A DNA stretch of 64,000 bases from Chitinophaga sp. H8 (lineage in GTDB: Bacteria > Bacteroidota > Bacteroidia > Chitinophagales > Chitinophagaceae): NCBI RefSeq assembly GCF_040567655.1, contig NZ_JBEXAC010000001.1, positions 2,108,001 to 2,172,000 on the forward strand, given 5' to 3'. Position 1 is the first letter of the stretch. Each line of letters begins with the position of its first letter. The position numbers and the translations under genes are program-made. This document shows positions 37,098-46,415 of the stretch, piece after piece. Below the pieces are notes generated by a model. That model made no database searches and was not told the origin of the DNA. It saw nothing but the letters and a program-made list of their open reading frames with translations.

Positions 37098-38846
37098 CTA
37101 ACTTTTAGTATTACTGCTACCTTTGCCTTCCAGCTTTTCCACCCGCTTTTTAAGCTCTTCTATCATGCTCTGCTGTTCCTGTATTGCCTTGGTAAGTACA
37201 GCTACCATATTGGAATATGCAATCGCTTTTGTTTGCTCGCCATCATCCTCTTTCTGGTGTGTTTTTACCAATTCAGGAAAGTGTTCTGCTAACTCATGTG
37301 CCAGGAAACCTGCATGTGATTCTTTCTCATTGCAATTCGTGGTACTATTATCCCAGTTAAATATTAACGGATTCAGCAGTTTTACTTTGGGAAGTACACT
37401 TTCCATGCTGTTCCAGTTGGAAATATTCTTTTGATCCGTATACAGATATAAAGAGAACATGCGGGCATTCCCATATAGCTCCAGCTCATAATCACCGGAA
37501 AGCTCAGGACCAATTCCTACTTTCCCTTCTGGCCGGACAGACAAAAAGGCTTTGCCCTGGTTGATATTAGTCTCATTTTCGCGCCCCCCATGTGGCCCGC
37601 CTTTGCGAAACACAAAACCCTTGTCAGCATTAGTAACAAAAACACTTTGATCATTATCCACCCCCATGGCGAGGTAAGTAATATTTTGTGCAGGGCGCAG
37701 GTTAATGATACTAAATGCGGGATTTGCTTTTTGAAGGCTTAATAAAAACCGGCCGGAAACATTATCCGTTACCTCAAGATTCGCTACTGGTTTTTCAGTA
37801 CCCACCCCTACTTTACCATCCGTACGTATAGCAACAAGACTACCAGAACTTTCGGGTGTTCCGGGTTGCGGAGTTTCCTGTTGGAGATAGCCATCGAGGT
37901 CATCCGGTCCTTTACGGAAATAAAACCCACCGGCTGTATTGGTAGTGAATACGGCGGCAGTTTTTATGGCGGCGGTAGCCAGATAGGTGGCTGTTGCCGT
38001 TTCTTCTTCAGTAGTAGTAGTAGTAGTATATACCGATATCGTTTCTGTGGTTGTTTTTTGTTGTGGTTGTAGTAATATACGATTACTATTGGTGGCCTGT
38101 ATATCAACTGTAGCCTGAGGTGTTACTGTTGAAACCCCTACTGCTACCTTATCTTCCTGAGTGGTCAGGTATACCATCGGAATAGTAGTTTCCCCCTCCT
38201 GTATTTGTTGTTCCGCCTGTTCACCGCCAGACCTGGATTGCTCAAATAGAAATCCGGCAGCATTAGTTACAAAAATACTGTCTTTCAGTAGTTGTTGCGT
38301 ACAATAAACTGTATTGCCCTCATTGCCCTGTTGCAGGGTAAAAGTAGCGGTGGTTGCACCTGCTGCATTAAAGAGAAAATCGCTGCCGGCTTCTTCATCC
38401 TGTATATGTACCCTGGCCACTGGTGTGCTGGTTCCCATTCCTATGCGGTGGGTTACTTTGGCATACATGTAATCCTTCTCAGGTGGGTCCTTTTTTACTA
38501 TTTCCCAGTCATCATCTTCCATTTTTAAGGGCTCCCAGCGTTTGTCCTGATCTGGTGGCAACTTCGAACAAAAGGAGATATTTGATGCCTCAGGTTGTTC
38601 CGGTTCTTGTTCCTGTTTATCTTCCGTACAAGGACAATCAGCCTTGGTGGCCTTGCATATATAAAGTACCTTTTCATATATTACCACATCTCCTGGCTGA
38701 TAGCTGACGCCCGGCTGCCACTTACCGAAAAAAGCATCATCCCTTTTTACAAGGGTCGAATCCACGAGGTTGAAATAGTCTTGCGGAGTAGGAGCAGCAC
38801 CTGATTTAAACTGAGCCTTCAGTGCTGCACGTGAAATACTTGCCAT
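37098..38846 (-). CDS. tail-fibre protein with CBM5/12-like N-terminal module and C-terminal S74 domain
   Basis: 582 residues. Residues 30-85 contain VKRDDAFFGKWQPGVSYQPG and DVVIYEKVLYICKATKADCP, a chitin-binding CBM5/12-like pattern. The middle has several copies of a short trimeric-fibre motif (TPVARVHIQDEE, KVAVGVSTVTPQATVDI, KVGVGTEKPVANLEV) linked by a Thr-rich stretch coded by a GTA microsatellite. The C-terminal ~105 residues (470-575) are a peptidase-S74 intramolecular chaperone domain (LLNPLIFNW, GFLAHELAEHFPELV, AIAYSNMVAVLTKAIQEQQ). The cleavage-site residues SDxxxK are not seen (TDQKNIS instead), so self-cleavage is doubtful. Probably a receptor-binding fibre of the eCIS. Confidence 0.8.
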   Translation of the reverse strand: MASISRAALKAQFKSGAAPTPQDYFNLVDSTLVKRDDAFFGKWQPGVSYQPGDVVIYEKVLYICKATKADCPCTEDKQEQEPEQPEASNISFCSKLPPDQDKRWEPLKMEDDDWEIVKKDPPEKDYMYAKVTHRIGMGTSTPVARVHIQDEEAGSDFLFNAAGATTATFTLQQGNEGNTVYCTQQLLKDSIFVTNAAGFLFEQSRSGGEQAEQQIQEGETTIPMVYLTTQEDKVAVGVSTVTPQATVDIQATNSNRILLQPQQKTTTETISVYTTTTTTEEETATATYLATAAIKTAAVFTTNTAGGFYFRKGPDDLDGYLQQETPQPGTPESSGSLVAIRTDGKVGVGTEKPVANLEVTDNVSGRFLLSLQKANPAFSIINLRPAQNITYLAMGVDNDQSVFVTNADKGFVFRKGGPHGGRENETNINQGKAFLSVRPEGKVGIGPELSGDYELELYGNARMFSLYLYTDQKNISNWNSMESVLPKVKLLNPLIFNWDNSTTNCNEKESHAGFLAHELAEHFPELVKTHQKEDDGEQTKAIAYSNMVAVLTKAIQEQQSMIEELKKRVEKLEGKGSSNTKS

Positions 38847-38900
38847 GAGCGTATCTTTTTATTTTTAACCACGAATTTTTATGATAATTGCCACTTGCTG

Positions 38901-41900
38901 TTACATAACGATATCTGTTTCAGGTGCAAGGGCATGGTATATTTGTTCATCAGGTACCAGCACAGACCATGGCGTACCCGCTGTTATTTTCTTCAAAGGA
39001 GTTCCTCTGTTACTATACATAATAAATGACGTAACGTAATCCACATAATCCTGCTGTTCTATCAATTGCAATACGGACGACATCATGATAGTTCCTCCAA
39101 AGGTGATATCCTGCTGCCCGTTAAATGCCCAGGGAGATAAGAACCGGAGTACAGCCATTTTAAGTTCCTGTTTGTAAAAATTAGCATCTTTACCTGCTGC
39201 AAAAGCCACATTTCCTTCAAAACTGACACCTTCGTAGATGGGGTTTACCGTACTTACGTTTACAAAATGGGAAGTGCGTAATTTCAGATACTCTTCTATT
39301 TCACGCAACAATATGCTGCTGGCGCGGGGTCTGAGTTTTCCTGCCAACGGATGAGTATCTGTTTTGGGGATTACTGCGATGGTTACATATCCTGGCGCTT
39401 TTACACTCACCAGATCATTTTTCCCATTGAGGCGGAATTGTGTATGTGGAATACATTTTACTTTATGAATGTCAGGAAAGGCATCCAGTATCAACCGCTC
39501 ATAATCATATACATTAATAGCCCTTCCTTTATGCCTTAGCCGTTCGCTGCTGCGTATATTAAAATCTTCCGGTTCTTCCGGCATACGCCCTCCAAATGAA
39601 GGATAAGGCTGCACTATTTTCTTAATTGCACTGTCAGGGACGACCAAACTACTGATTACCTTGGACGACAAAGGAATACTGAGCCTGGCAGGATCATTAC
39701 CCTGATCTGTAAATACCAGCCGTGTTCCCTGTGCTGCTACCAGAATACCTTCACAGATGGCTGCCGTATATTGGTTAACAGACACCTTCAGCCAATGATA
39801 ACCTGCAGGCAATACTGTGTGGACGGTATCTGCATCCCAGGGAAGTGAAATAGTTATAATACCTGAAGTAAGCAATCCTTTTGTATCATCACGAATGAGA
39901 TGAATATCTTTTTGCAGGGGCTGCCAGTTATTACCTACCAGGTACGCCCATACAGGAGTTGCCGCTGAAGCGAGATCCGGATTGGCTGTAAATACTGCCA
40001 ATTGGAAGAATAATGCGAGCTGACTTCCCGGTATAGCGCCAGACAATCCTATCAATAAGGTTCCTTCATCTTCCACAACAGGTAATAAAGTGCAGCTGCC
40101 TGGAGTGACCACTACGCCATTACTTTCTTCAAACGGATATAACTGAAAACAGGTGATATCCGAAGGGCTACCGGTACTGGCTGTATAACTGAGGCTCAAC
40201 TGCTTAATTGTTGGGGTATAGGGTACATTAGGCAATGGATTTGCAGCTACTTCAGCGGCAGTAATACCAGGCTTTCCAAGCGCCAGCAAGGTCTGGGCCA
40301 ATAAACCAGGATATTGCTGGTGAAAGAAATCCTGTGGAGATAATTTTAAGCGGATAAATCCTTCTATAGAAGTATTGGTATAAGGCAATAACGGTTGTTC
40401 ATTTTTTAACAAACGATCGTATGGGGTCAGGGCAAACTGCGTGGTACTTAATAATGTATTGTCTGAAGCTTCCGCAAAAAGGCCTTTCTCATCTGCCGGG
40501 GCTGTCCATACGCCATTCTTTAACGCATCCACCTGTACCTTAAAGGAAGTATTATCAACTGTGGGTGTGTAGGCTACATAATAGGTACCGAATTTCTTTA
40601 CTGCATTTAACCCTTCCCATTCCATGGATAATGTCAGCGAAGTAAGGGGCTTACGAAAAGCCTCCTCATTACCTATGTAAAAATTACTTCCATTTAGCGG
40701 TACACTGGTAAAAGGCGAAAAAGGTTTGCTCGCATCTATCTGACCATTATCATTACTAAGCAGATTGTTTTTTAAACCATTTGCTCCCACTTCAATAGCA
40801 ATACTATCACAAGCTGCCTTACTTAGCTCATCATACCACTTGACAGACTGGTCGTTCAATTGATATTGCGCCTGCTGGTTAAACAGTATTTGTACCATTG
40901 GCTCTTTTAAAGGATAACCGGTTTTCCACTTTTTGGGGTCCGCTGCCACCAATGGAGGATCAGCAGGCTGTAATTCCAGATAGATTTTTAGCTCCGGGGC
41001 GGTATAAGTAATCGTTGGACTGGTGGCCGGTGCTACCCATTCCTTATCAGTAGAATATCGAACCTGTAATAATGCGGGAAGGATAGCTGCAGGCAGTGTA
41101 GTCTGTAAAGCAGATAACCGGATTCGTATCGTTACTGTACGCATACCTTCCTGCAATAACAATATAGGTGCAGCTACTAACAGACCTGTACTGGCAAATG
41201 GAAATAGTCTGGTACCGACATCAGGATTACTTTTGTCAATAAAGTATTGTTTATTTCCTAATAAAGGCCAGCTATTGTTTGTTTCATCCTGAAAAGACGC
41301 ACCTGCCCCATCTGCACTATTGGCCACAGGGGCTATAAAAAGCGTGGAGTGTTCATCCTTGTATAAAGTGCGTAGCTGCGCTATCATTGCCTGGTTGAAG
41401 ACCCCTTCCTGCTCCATGGCAAAGCTCAGGTCTTTACCCGTTTTGTCCTTACCTGCCTTGAATGCGGTACCAGCCGGTAACAACCTGCTGTTTACCTGTT
41501 GTGCCAATGCGATCAATACATGTACATGATCAGGTTGAGCCGGACGTTCTTTCAATTGCAGAATTTCCCGGTAAAAAAAGTCGAGGTGCTTTCCGGTAAA
41601 CCGGTTCATCTCTGTCCTGACATTATCGAACAACTTCAAAAAAGCATATAATAACCCCAGGTGGGGTGGATGCTTTTTCAGGTCTCCTCCGCTAAGGGCT
41701 TTATCAAAATTATCTGCTGCCGCTGTCTGCAATTGCATCACCCCGTTATACCCAATGTTAAACAATTCATCCAGGGTGGCTAATGCTTTTATGTGTTGGC
41801 GGCGGGGATAGTTATTTAACCTGTTTAGTTCCTGATCACTGCTCACCAGTTTGTCAATGGTGAGGCCCCAGGCATCATTTTCTTTCAGGTGGTTAATGCT

Positions 41901-42464
41901 GAACAACCGGGAGACAGATTTTTCAGATCCTGCTTCAATAGAATTGGTTAATGCAATCAGGCGGAATAATCCTTTACTGAAGTCGGTACGGATAAGCGCA
42001 TCCAGTATACGGTATAAAGTCTGATCATTGACATTTGTTTGTGCCGGGTCATACAAACTCGTGTACCAGCTATTTAATTGCAGCATCACTGCCAGTACCT
42101 GATTTATAACCGGCCATAGCTGGCCTGCATCAAATCCACTTTCGTATCCTTTGCGGGCTTTATCATAAGCATTTTTGAGTGATGCAACCGGAAACTCATG
42201 TATGATCGCATACTGAAAAGGCGCATTGTTGCGGAAAAAATCCTGCCAGTCACCTGATGGCAGCAATACATCATTATTACTTTCAGGAGATGATGCCTCA
42301 TAATACAGGACATATCTGGCATAACGATATATAAAACTTAGTAATTCCTGGGGTTTCCGTTCATCCATACTTACATAACTATCCCGGAGCGCCTCGGATG
42401 TACGTTCCCATTGGCTTATACCGTCCCGGATTAAGGGGTGAACTATGTGCTTGTTACTGCTCAT
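38901..42464 (-). CDS. baseplate J/gp47-family wedge protein (Afp11-like)
   Basis: 1187 residues. The C-terminal 250 residues carry the gp47/J wedge pattern: RLRHKGRAINVYDYERLILD, then YVTIAVIPKTDTHPLAGKLR and SILLREIEEYLKLRTSHFVN, ending with EQQDYVDYV. The first 400 residues are helical, the middle is beta-rich. In contractile systems this family forms the baseplate wedge with gp25 and Afp12. It follows the gp25 gene with a 4-bp overlap, which is the typical gp25-Afp11 order. The tail-fibre gene follows after 54 bp. Confidence 0.85.
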   Translation of the reverse strand: MSSNKHIVHPLIRDGISQWERTSEALRDSYVSMDERKPQELLSFIYRYARYVLYYEASSPESNNDVLLPSGDWQDFFRNNAPFQYAIIHEFPVASLKNAYDKARKGYESGFDAGQLWPVINQVLAVMLQLNSWYTSLYDPAQTNVNDQTLYRILDALIRTDFSKGLFRLIALTNSIEAGSEKSVSRLFSINHLKENDAWGLTIDKLVSSDQELNRLNNYPRRQHIKALATLDELFNIGYNGVMQLQTAAADNFDKALSGGDLKKHPPHLGLLYAFLKLFDNVRTEMNRFTGKHLDFFYREILQLKERPAQPDHVHVLIALAQQVNSRLLPAGTAFKAGKDKTGKDLSFAMEQEGVFNQAMIAQLRTLYKDEHSTLFIAPVANSADGAGASFQDETNNSWPLLGNKQYFIDKSNPDVGTRLFPFASTGLLVAAPILLLQEGMRTVTIRIRLSALQTTLPAAILPALLQVRYSTDKEWVAPATSPTITYTAPELKIYLELQPADPPLVAADPKKWKTGYPLKEPMVQILFNQQAQYQLNDQSVKWYDELSKAACDSIAIEVGANGLKNNLLSNDNGQIDASKPFSPFTSVPLNGSNFYIGNEEAFRKPLTSLTLSMEWEGLNAVKKFGTYYVAYTPTVDNTSFKVQVDALKNGVWTAPADEKGLFAEASDNTLLSTTQFALTPYDRLLKNEQPLLPYTNTSIEGFIRLKLSPQDFFHQQYPGLLAQTLLALGKPGITAAEVAANPLPNVPYTPTIKQLSLSYTASTGSPSDITCFQLYPFEESNGVVVTPGSCTLLPVVEDEGTLLIGLSGAIPGSQLALFFQLAVFTANPDLASAATPVWAYLVGNNWQPLQKDIHLIRDDTKGLLTSGIITISLPWDADTVHTVLPAGYHWLKVSVNQYTAAICEGILVAAQGTRLVFTDQGNDPARLSIPLSSKVISSLVVPDSAIKKIVQPYPSFGGRMPEEPEDFNIRSSERLRHKGRAINVYDYERLILDAFPDIHKVKCIPHTQFRLNGKNDLVSVKAPGYVTIAVIPKTDTHPLAGKLRPRASSILLREIEEYLKLRTSHFVNVSTVNPIYEGVSFEGNVAFAAGKDANFYKQELKMAVLRFLSPWAFNGQQDITFGGTIMMSSVLQLIEQQDYVDYVTSFIMYSNRGTPLKKITAGTPWSVLVPDEQIYHALAPETDIVM

Positions 42465-42931
42465 AATGTGCTGGAACCTGTTTTAGCTTCGTTAGGTTGC
42501 ATATCTTTCAGATAGAAATCATATACAAAATTGGATCTTGAATTAGTCGTTAATATGCGGTAACTGATCTCAATCCTCAGAAATCCCTGTATGGCATCCC
42601 AGAAGTCTGCCTGGGATACTGAAATGTCCTCCATTTCAATACGGGGCTCATAATACAGAATGGCGTTTTCTACCGTGTCTTTTATAAATCCGATAAGGGT
42701 GTTGCTCATGGATTCAAACTGATAGTCCGACAGGTTACAGCCAAACTGTGGTTGCATCACCCTTTCGCCAAAGCTGGTAGACAACAGTATTTCCAGACTT
42801 TGTTCTATATCTTCTTTGGCGGCTACCATTTGCACATAACTTTCCTTTACGCTTCCCCATTCATCCGTGGCCTTTATAAAAGCCGGAGGGAAAGCCCATC
42901 CTCTACCTAAAAAATCATTTTCCTCATTCAT
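42461..42931 (-). CDS. gp25/GPW-family baseplate wedge protein
   Basis: 156 residues, typical for this family. The N-terminus FLGRGWAFPP and the core VMQPQFGCNLSDYQFE with the following LIGFIKDTVENAILYYEPRI are classic gp25/W features, equivalent to TssE and Afp9. It joins the sheath-tube initiation site to the wedge. It overlaps the downstream gp47-like gene by 4 bp. Confidence 0.92.
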   Translation of the reverse strand: MNEENDFLGRGWAFPPAFIKATDEWGSVKESYVQMVAAKEDIEQSLEILLSTSFGERVMQPQFGCNLSDYQFESMSNTLIGFIKDTVENAILYYEPRIEMEDISVSQADFWDAIQGFLRIEISYRILTTNSRSNFVYDFYLKDMQPNEAKTGSSTL

Positions 42932-42975
42932 ACTATTTATGTTTACGATGCTGTTTGTTGTACCGGTGATATGTA

Positions 42976-43266
42976 TTATCCTCCAATCATCACAGTAGGT
43001 TGCCCTATCATAATCGTACCGCCATGCGCAGTCAGATCTCCCATGCGTGCAGCAGGCTTACCTCCTATCAGCACCGTCGCAGATCCCTGAACGATGACAT
43101 CGGGAGGGCCTGTGCAAACCAGCATATCTCCCACTACTGCTGCGGGCATACCTCCAATCAGTACGGTGGGCACTCCTGGGCCCGTTACGGGTCCTCCTAC
43201 ATGAGGAACCGGTCCGGTAAACATCGGGCACACATGCATATCTGTTAGTCTGGCTGCTGGAGGCAT
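42976..43266 (-). CDS. PAAR-domain spike-tip protein
   Basis: 96 residues. The sequence has the N-terminal MPPAARLTDMHVCP with conserved Cys and His metal-binding positions, followed by repeated VLIGG/AAVVGD turns and a second set (VLIGGKPAARMGDLTAHGGT), i.e. the two-half PAAR beta-spike. PAAR proteins sharpen the VgrG tip and hold a metal ion. It begins 7 bp after the VgrG-like gene, the usual pairing in contractile systems. Confidence 0.93.
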   Translation of the reverse strand: MPPAARLTDMHVCPMFTGPVPHVGGPVTGPGVPTVLIGGMPAAVVGDMLVCTGPPDVIVQGSATVLIGGKPAARMGDLTAHGGTIMIGQPTVMIGG

Positions 43267-43273
43267 ATACGTT

Positions 43274-45061
43274 TCAGTTTATTTTGATTATTCCACCCTT
43301 GAGCTCCAACATGGCCGAAGCACTCAGTTTGGCGGTAGCCTGGGCATTCATTTCCATAGTGGCCTGAGAACTGAGTTTCATCGTAGCCCCTGTTGCACTA
43401 AAATCACCAGTAGCTTTCAGCGTCATCTTCCCCGCAGCTTCCAGGGTGATATCTGCAATACTTTTAATGGTAATCCCTCCTGATTCCATCTTGATACTGT
43501 TACCATGCTGGTCAGTGATATTAACAGTCTGGTCCTGCTCGCTTAAAGCTATTTTATTACCAGCCGGGGTTTCCAGTTGCATCACTTTATTTTCATCATC
43601 ATACATCACTTTCATCTGGCTGCGGGTAACCAACCCTTTAATATGATTCGTATCCTGTGCTGTTAAGGGAGCCACTTTATTACTGCTATGTAACATACCA
43701 AGTACCACAGCAAAGCGGGGATCTTCATTGACAAAGCCTACAATTACTTCGTCTCCTATTTCAGGCCGGAAGAAAAATCCCCGGTTATTGCCGGCATCCA
43801 GCGACGCCGTTCTGGCCCAGGTACCTTTAGCCTGATTATCTACCAAAGGGAGCTTTACCAGTATACGATGTTCTCCATCCGGATCATTTTCCAGCTGCAC
43901 AACTACCCCTATCTGTAATCCCTGTACAGCTGGTAATAATCCTGCTGCCGGTGTTTCTACAATATCTTCCTGCTGATGAAACCACCCAGGCGATAGTCCT
44001 ATCTGCAACTGGGTAACCCATACTCCATCACCATGCTCATGCCGGACTCCTGTAATAAATACCAGTCCATTAAACCGGTTGCCCATACCTTTTAGCGCAA
44101 TGGTATCACCCGGTTTTACCAGGGGGCTACCCTTTATCTTTACCCGGCCTCTTACCTGCGACATACGGCTTTTAAGCAGACAGGCATCTGCCCAGGCTTT
44201 TAGTTCTGCAGTACTTAATAACCCACTATGCCGGAGTTGAAAATCAGCAGGTGATACTGCTTTGGCCAATTCACTTCCAGACAGATTACCTGGTGCCTTA
44301 AACGGATCACCTTGCGCATCTGATGACGCCAGGGCCTGTCCGGCATAATCCCAGGCAGCAGCATTTACCTGTTGCCATTGGGTACGGGCATCCATTTCCA
44401 TCTCCATTTCTTCAATGGTAGCGCCATAGATTAAAGTAAGCACAGGAGAAGCCGCCAGTTCCGGCGCAATCACATCCACCTTGCCGTCATTAACGAGTAC
44501 CAGCCGGCTATTCACTTCCGCCCGACTGAGTATAAAATCCCAATCCGTACAGTAATACTGCACGAGTTCCTTATGTGTTACATCCGTAGCCTTCACATTG
44601 CCGGATACACCGGCAGCCTGTAATACGGTACTGATCGCATCGCTATCCTTTACATTTTCAAAGTATTTGTTTTTCCGCCCTAGTGTGAGCTTTACACAAG
44701 CGTCTCTGCAATCCAGTAGTAAACAGGCCCCTCCGTTTTCACTTGCGCGAATGGCATGCTTTACAATCAGTCCTTCAAATAATGATTGTGCCTTCCCTCC
44801 CTGGCTGATCTTTAACTGGATCTTATTACCAGGTATAAAATCAGCAGATTCGCTCACTGCAAATTTTTCTGCAGCTGCATCTCCGTCCATAATCAGGATT
44901 CTTGCAGTGGGTACCTTATTCACCTCCCGGTTAATGGTAACAGATTGAAGTGTATAAGCCGATTCTTTTACACGGGAGCCATTAACATAGATCTCTACTT
45001 CTGTATAGTCCAGGGAGCCTGGTACAGGTATCACTCTTTCTTGTGTATTTTCTCCAGCCAT
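43274..45061 (-). CDS. VgrG/gpD-like central spike protein
   Basis: 595 residues. The N-terminal 330 residues form the gp27-like part (LQSVTINREVNKVPTARILI, FEGLIVKHAIR). Residues about 375-460 form the gp5-like OB fold (LENDPDGEHRILVKLPLVDN, RPEIGDEVIVGFVNEDPRFA). The C-terminus is a beta-needle of short Ala/Lys-rich repeats (ITLEAAGKMTLKATGDFSAT). No lysozyme insert and no effector extension are seen. Its ATG overlaps the stop of the LysM gene (TAATG). Confidence 0.93.
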   Translation of the reverse strand: MAGENTQERVIPVPGSLDYTEVEIYVNGSRVKESAYTLQSVTINREVNKVPTARILIMDGDAAAEKFAVSESADFIPGNKIQLKISQGGKAQSLFEGLIVKHAIRASENGGACLLLDCRDACVKLTLGRKNKYFENVKDSDAISTVLQAAGVSGNVKATDVTHKELVQYYCTDWDFILSRAEVNSRLVLVNDGKVDVIAPELAASPVLTLIYGATIEEMEMEMDARTQWQQVNAAAWDYAGQALASSDAQGDPFKAPGNLSGSELAKAVSPADFQLRHSGLLSTAELKAWADACLLKSRMSQVRGRVKIKGSPLVKPGDTIALKGMGNRFNGLVFITGVRHEHGDGVWVTQLQIGLSPGWFHQQEDIVETPAAGLLPAVQGLQIGVVVQLENDPDGEHRILVKLPLVDNQAKGTWARTASLDAGNNRGFFFRPEIGDEVIVGFVNEDPRFAVVLGMLHSSNKVAPLTAQDTNHIKGLVTRSQMKVMYDDENKVMQLETPAGNKIALSEQDQTVNITDQHGNSIKMESGGITIKSIADITLEAAGKMTLKATGDFSATGATMKLSSQATMEMNAQATAKLSASAMLELKGGIIKIN

Positions 45062-45774
45062 TATGTTTTTACTGTTTGGTTCTCAGATACTTGCCTTATT
45101 GGTGGAAATACCAGCTCATCTCCGGCACGAAGCGGTCTGAAACTCACCAGGTTATTGGCTTTAGCCACTTTCATATAATGCGTAGCATCACCATAACTCC
45201 TATACGTGAGTAATGGTAAGCTGTCTCCATTGGTGATTTTAATAACCCTGGTAAGATCAGGAGATTTTTTCTTCTCCTTTTCCACCCTTTTTTCCGGCGC
45301 GATATATTGGGTAAAAGTGGCACTTATTTTAGCTCTCAGTGGGGTCCCCTGGGGATTAAACAATACATAATTTATTTCCAGGGAAGCCAATACACAGTCA
45401 AACACAAAAAAGCTGCCCCACACAATCTTTAGTATACCCGGCCGGTGGGATTCTCCCTGCATATTGTACACCACTTTCACTAGCTGGTCAATTTGTTTGG
45501 GCACTGGTGTACCATTTAGAATATTCCCTTCAATAGTGCCCGTATTATCCAGTGTAAAGTCCAGTTTTAGTTGTTCCGGTGCGGTTCCTTTGTATTTAGG
45601 TGCACCACCCTGATTACCGGCAGTAGCGCCGCTTTCATTTTCTATTTTATAGGTCCGTGCATAGGATTCCGGGTTTACAGGAATGGTAAAGCTGATCCCC
45701 ATTTCGTCCTGTTGTTTTTTATCCAGGAAGCCTTTAATGACGATCTTTTCTACATTGGCTTTTTCGCTAGGCAT
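45061..45774 (-). CDS. LysM-domain tube/baseplate protein (Afp7-like)
   Basis: 237 residues. The N-terminus (MPSEKANVEKIVIKGFLD) is followed by a beta-rich gp53-like region with FTIPVNPESYARTYKIENES, and the C-terminal 50 residues (about 175-225) form a LysM domain (SLPLLTYRSYGDATHYMKVA, then NNLVSFRPLRAGDEL). Afp7/Pvc7-type proteins of this build bridge the inner tube to the spike. Its ATG overlaps the DUF5908 stop and its stop overlaps the VgrG ATG, so all three are translationally coupled. Confidence 0.88.
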   Translation of the reverse strand: MPSEKANVEKIVIKGFLDKKQQDEMGISFTIPVNPESYARTYKIENESGATAGNQGGAPKYKGTAPEQLKLDFTLDNTGTIEGNILNGTPVPKQIDQLVKVVYNMQGESHRPGILKIVWGSFFVFDCVLASLEINYVLFNPQGTPLRAKISATFTQYIAPEKRVEKEKKKSPDLTRVIKITNGDSLPLLTYRSYGDATHYMKVAKANNLVSFRPLRAGDELVFPPIRQVSENQTVKT

Positions 45775-45938
45775 TATCTTTCTTTTTGCACTTTTAATAT
45801 TTCCAGCACCCGTTCCACACAGATCTGGATGATCGCTTCCTTAGGAGCTTCCTGTTGCCCGGCAGCTCCTTTCCCTTCTTTTCCCATTTCATTTTCCACC
45901 ACAGCTTTAATAACGAGTTCTCTGATCTCCACCGGCAT
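45774..45938 (-). CDS. DUF5908-family small eCIS protein
   Basis: 54 residues, translated by hand from the ATG at 45938 to the TAA at 45774-45776. The N-terminus MPVEIRELVIKAVVE is the family signature, followed by a Gly/Gln linker and a helical C-terminus IIQICVERVLEILKVQKER. DUF5908 genes occur just before the LysM gene in many Bacteroidota eCIS clusters; the function is unknown. Its stop overlaps the ATG of the LysM gene by one base, and it starts 10 bp after the tube protein stop. Confidence 0.85.
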   Translation of the reverse strand: MPVEIRELVIKAVVENEMGKEGKGAAGQQEAPKEAIIQICVERVLEILKVQKER

Positions 45939-45948
45939 GATCGTTCCC

Positions 45949-46398
45949 TTATTTAAACGTGAAATAATTATAGTTCAGCTCAAATGTTTCAATCAGTATT
46001 TCGCCTTTGTCTGCATTAAGATCAGCTACTTTCCAGCTTTTGGGCCAGGCATGATGTACATTCCAGGTCATTAATGGTTTATGTTGTTCATTCAGCAGAT
46101 TAATGACAATATCTACCGGCGAAAATTCAAAATTGTTAAATGCCTGTAAGCACCACTCTGTAATCTGGGTGTCGCCTGATTTAAAAATCCCCCGTCGCAG
46201 TACCAGATCAGAACATTTGTTCCTTACAGGGATCACATGTTCAAAACGGTTTTCACCACCTTCTTTCAGCGTATCCGTTTGTAAGCTGTAATTCAACCCG
46301 GACACTGATTGGAAGTACATGTCATTCGCTACTTTGCTCCTGAATCCAAAAGTCACATCAAAGTGAAACCCTACCGGAGGATACAGTTTACTTTCCAT
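45949..46398 (-). CDS. inner tube protein, gp19-like (second paralog, Afp5-like)
   Basis: 149 residues, with the gp19/Hcp-like tube pattern: PVGFHFDVTFGF, VSGLNYSLQTDTLKEGGENR, LRRGIFKSGDTQITEWCLQA, then PLMTWNVHHAWPKSWKVADL and ILIETFELNYNYF. It is a divergent paralog of the gene at 46416-46859. In Afp and PVC, Afp1 builds most of the tube while Afp5 forms the tube initiator next to the spike; position before DUF5908 and LysM suggests the initiator role here. Confidence 0.9.
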   Translation of the reverse strand: MESKLYPPVGFHFDVTFGFRSKVANDMYFQSVSGLNYSLQTDTLKEGGENRFEHVIPVRNKCSDLVLRRGIFKSGDTQITEWCLQAFNNFEFSPVDIVINLLNEQHKPLMTWNVHHAWPKSWKVADLNADKGEILIETFELNYNYFTFK

Positions 46399-46415
46399 AC
46401 TGATTATTTTTAAGG

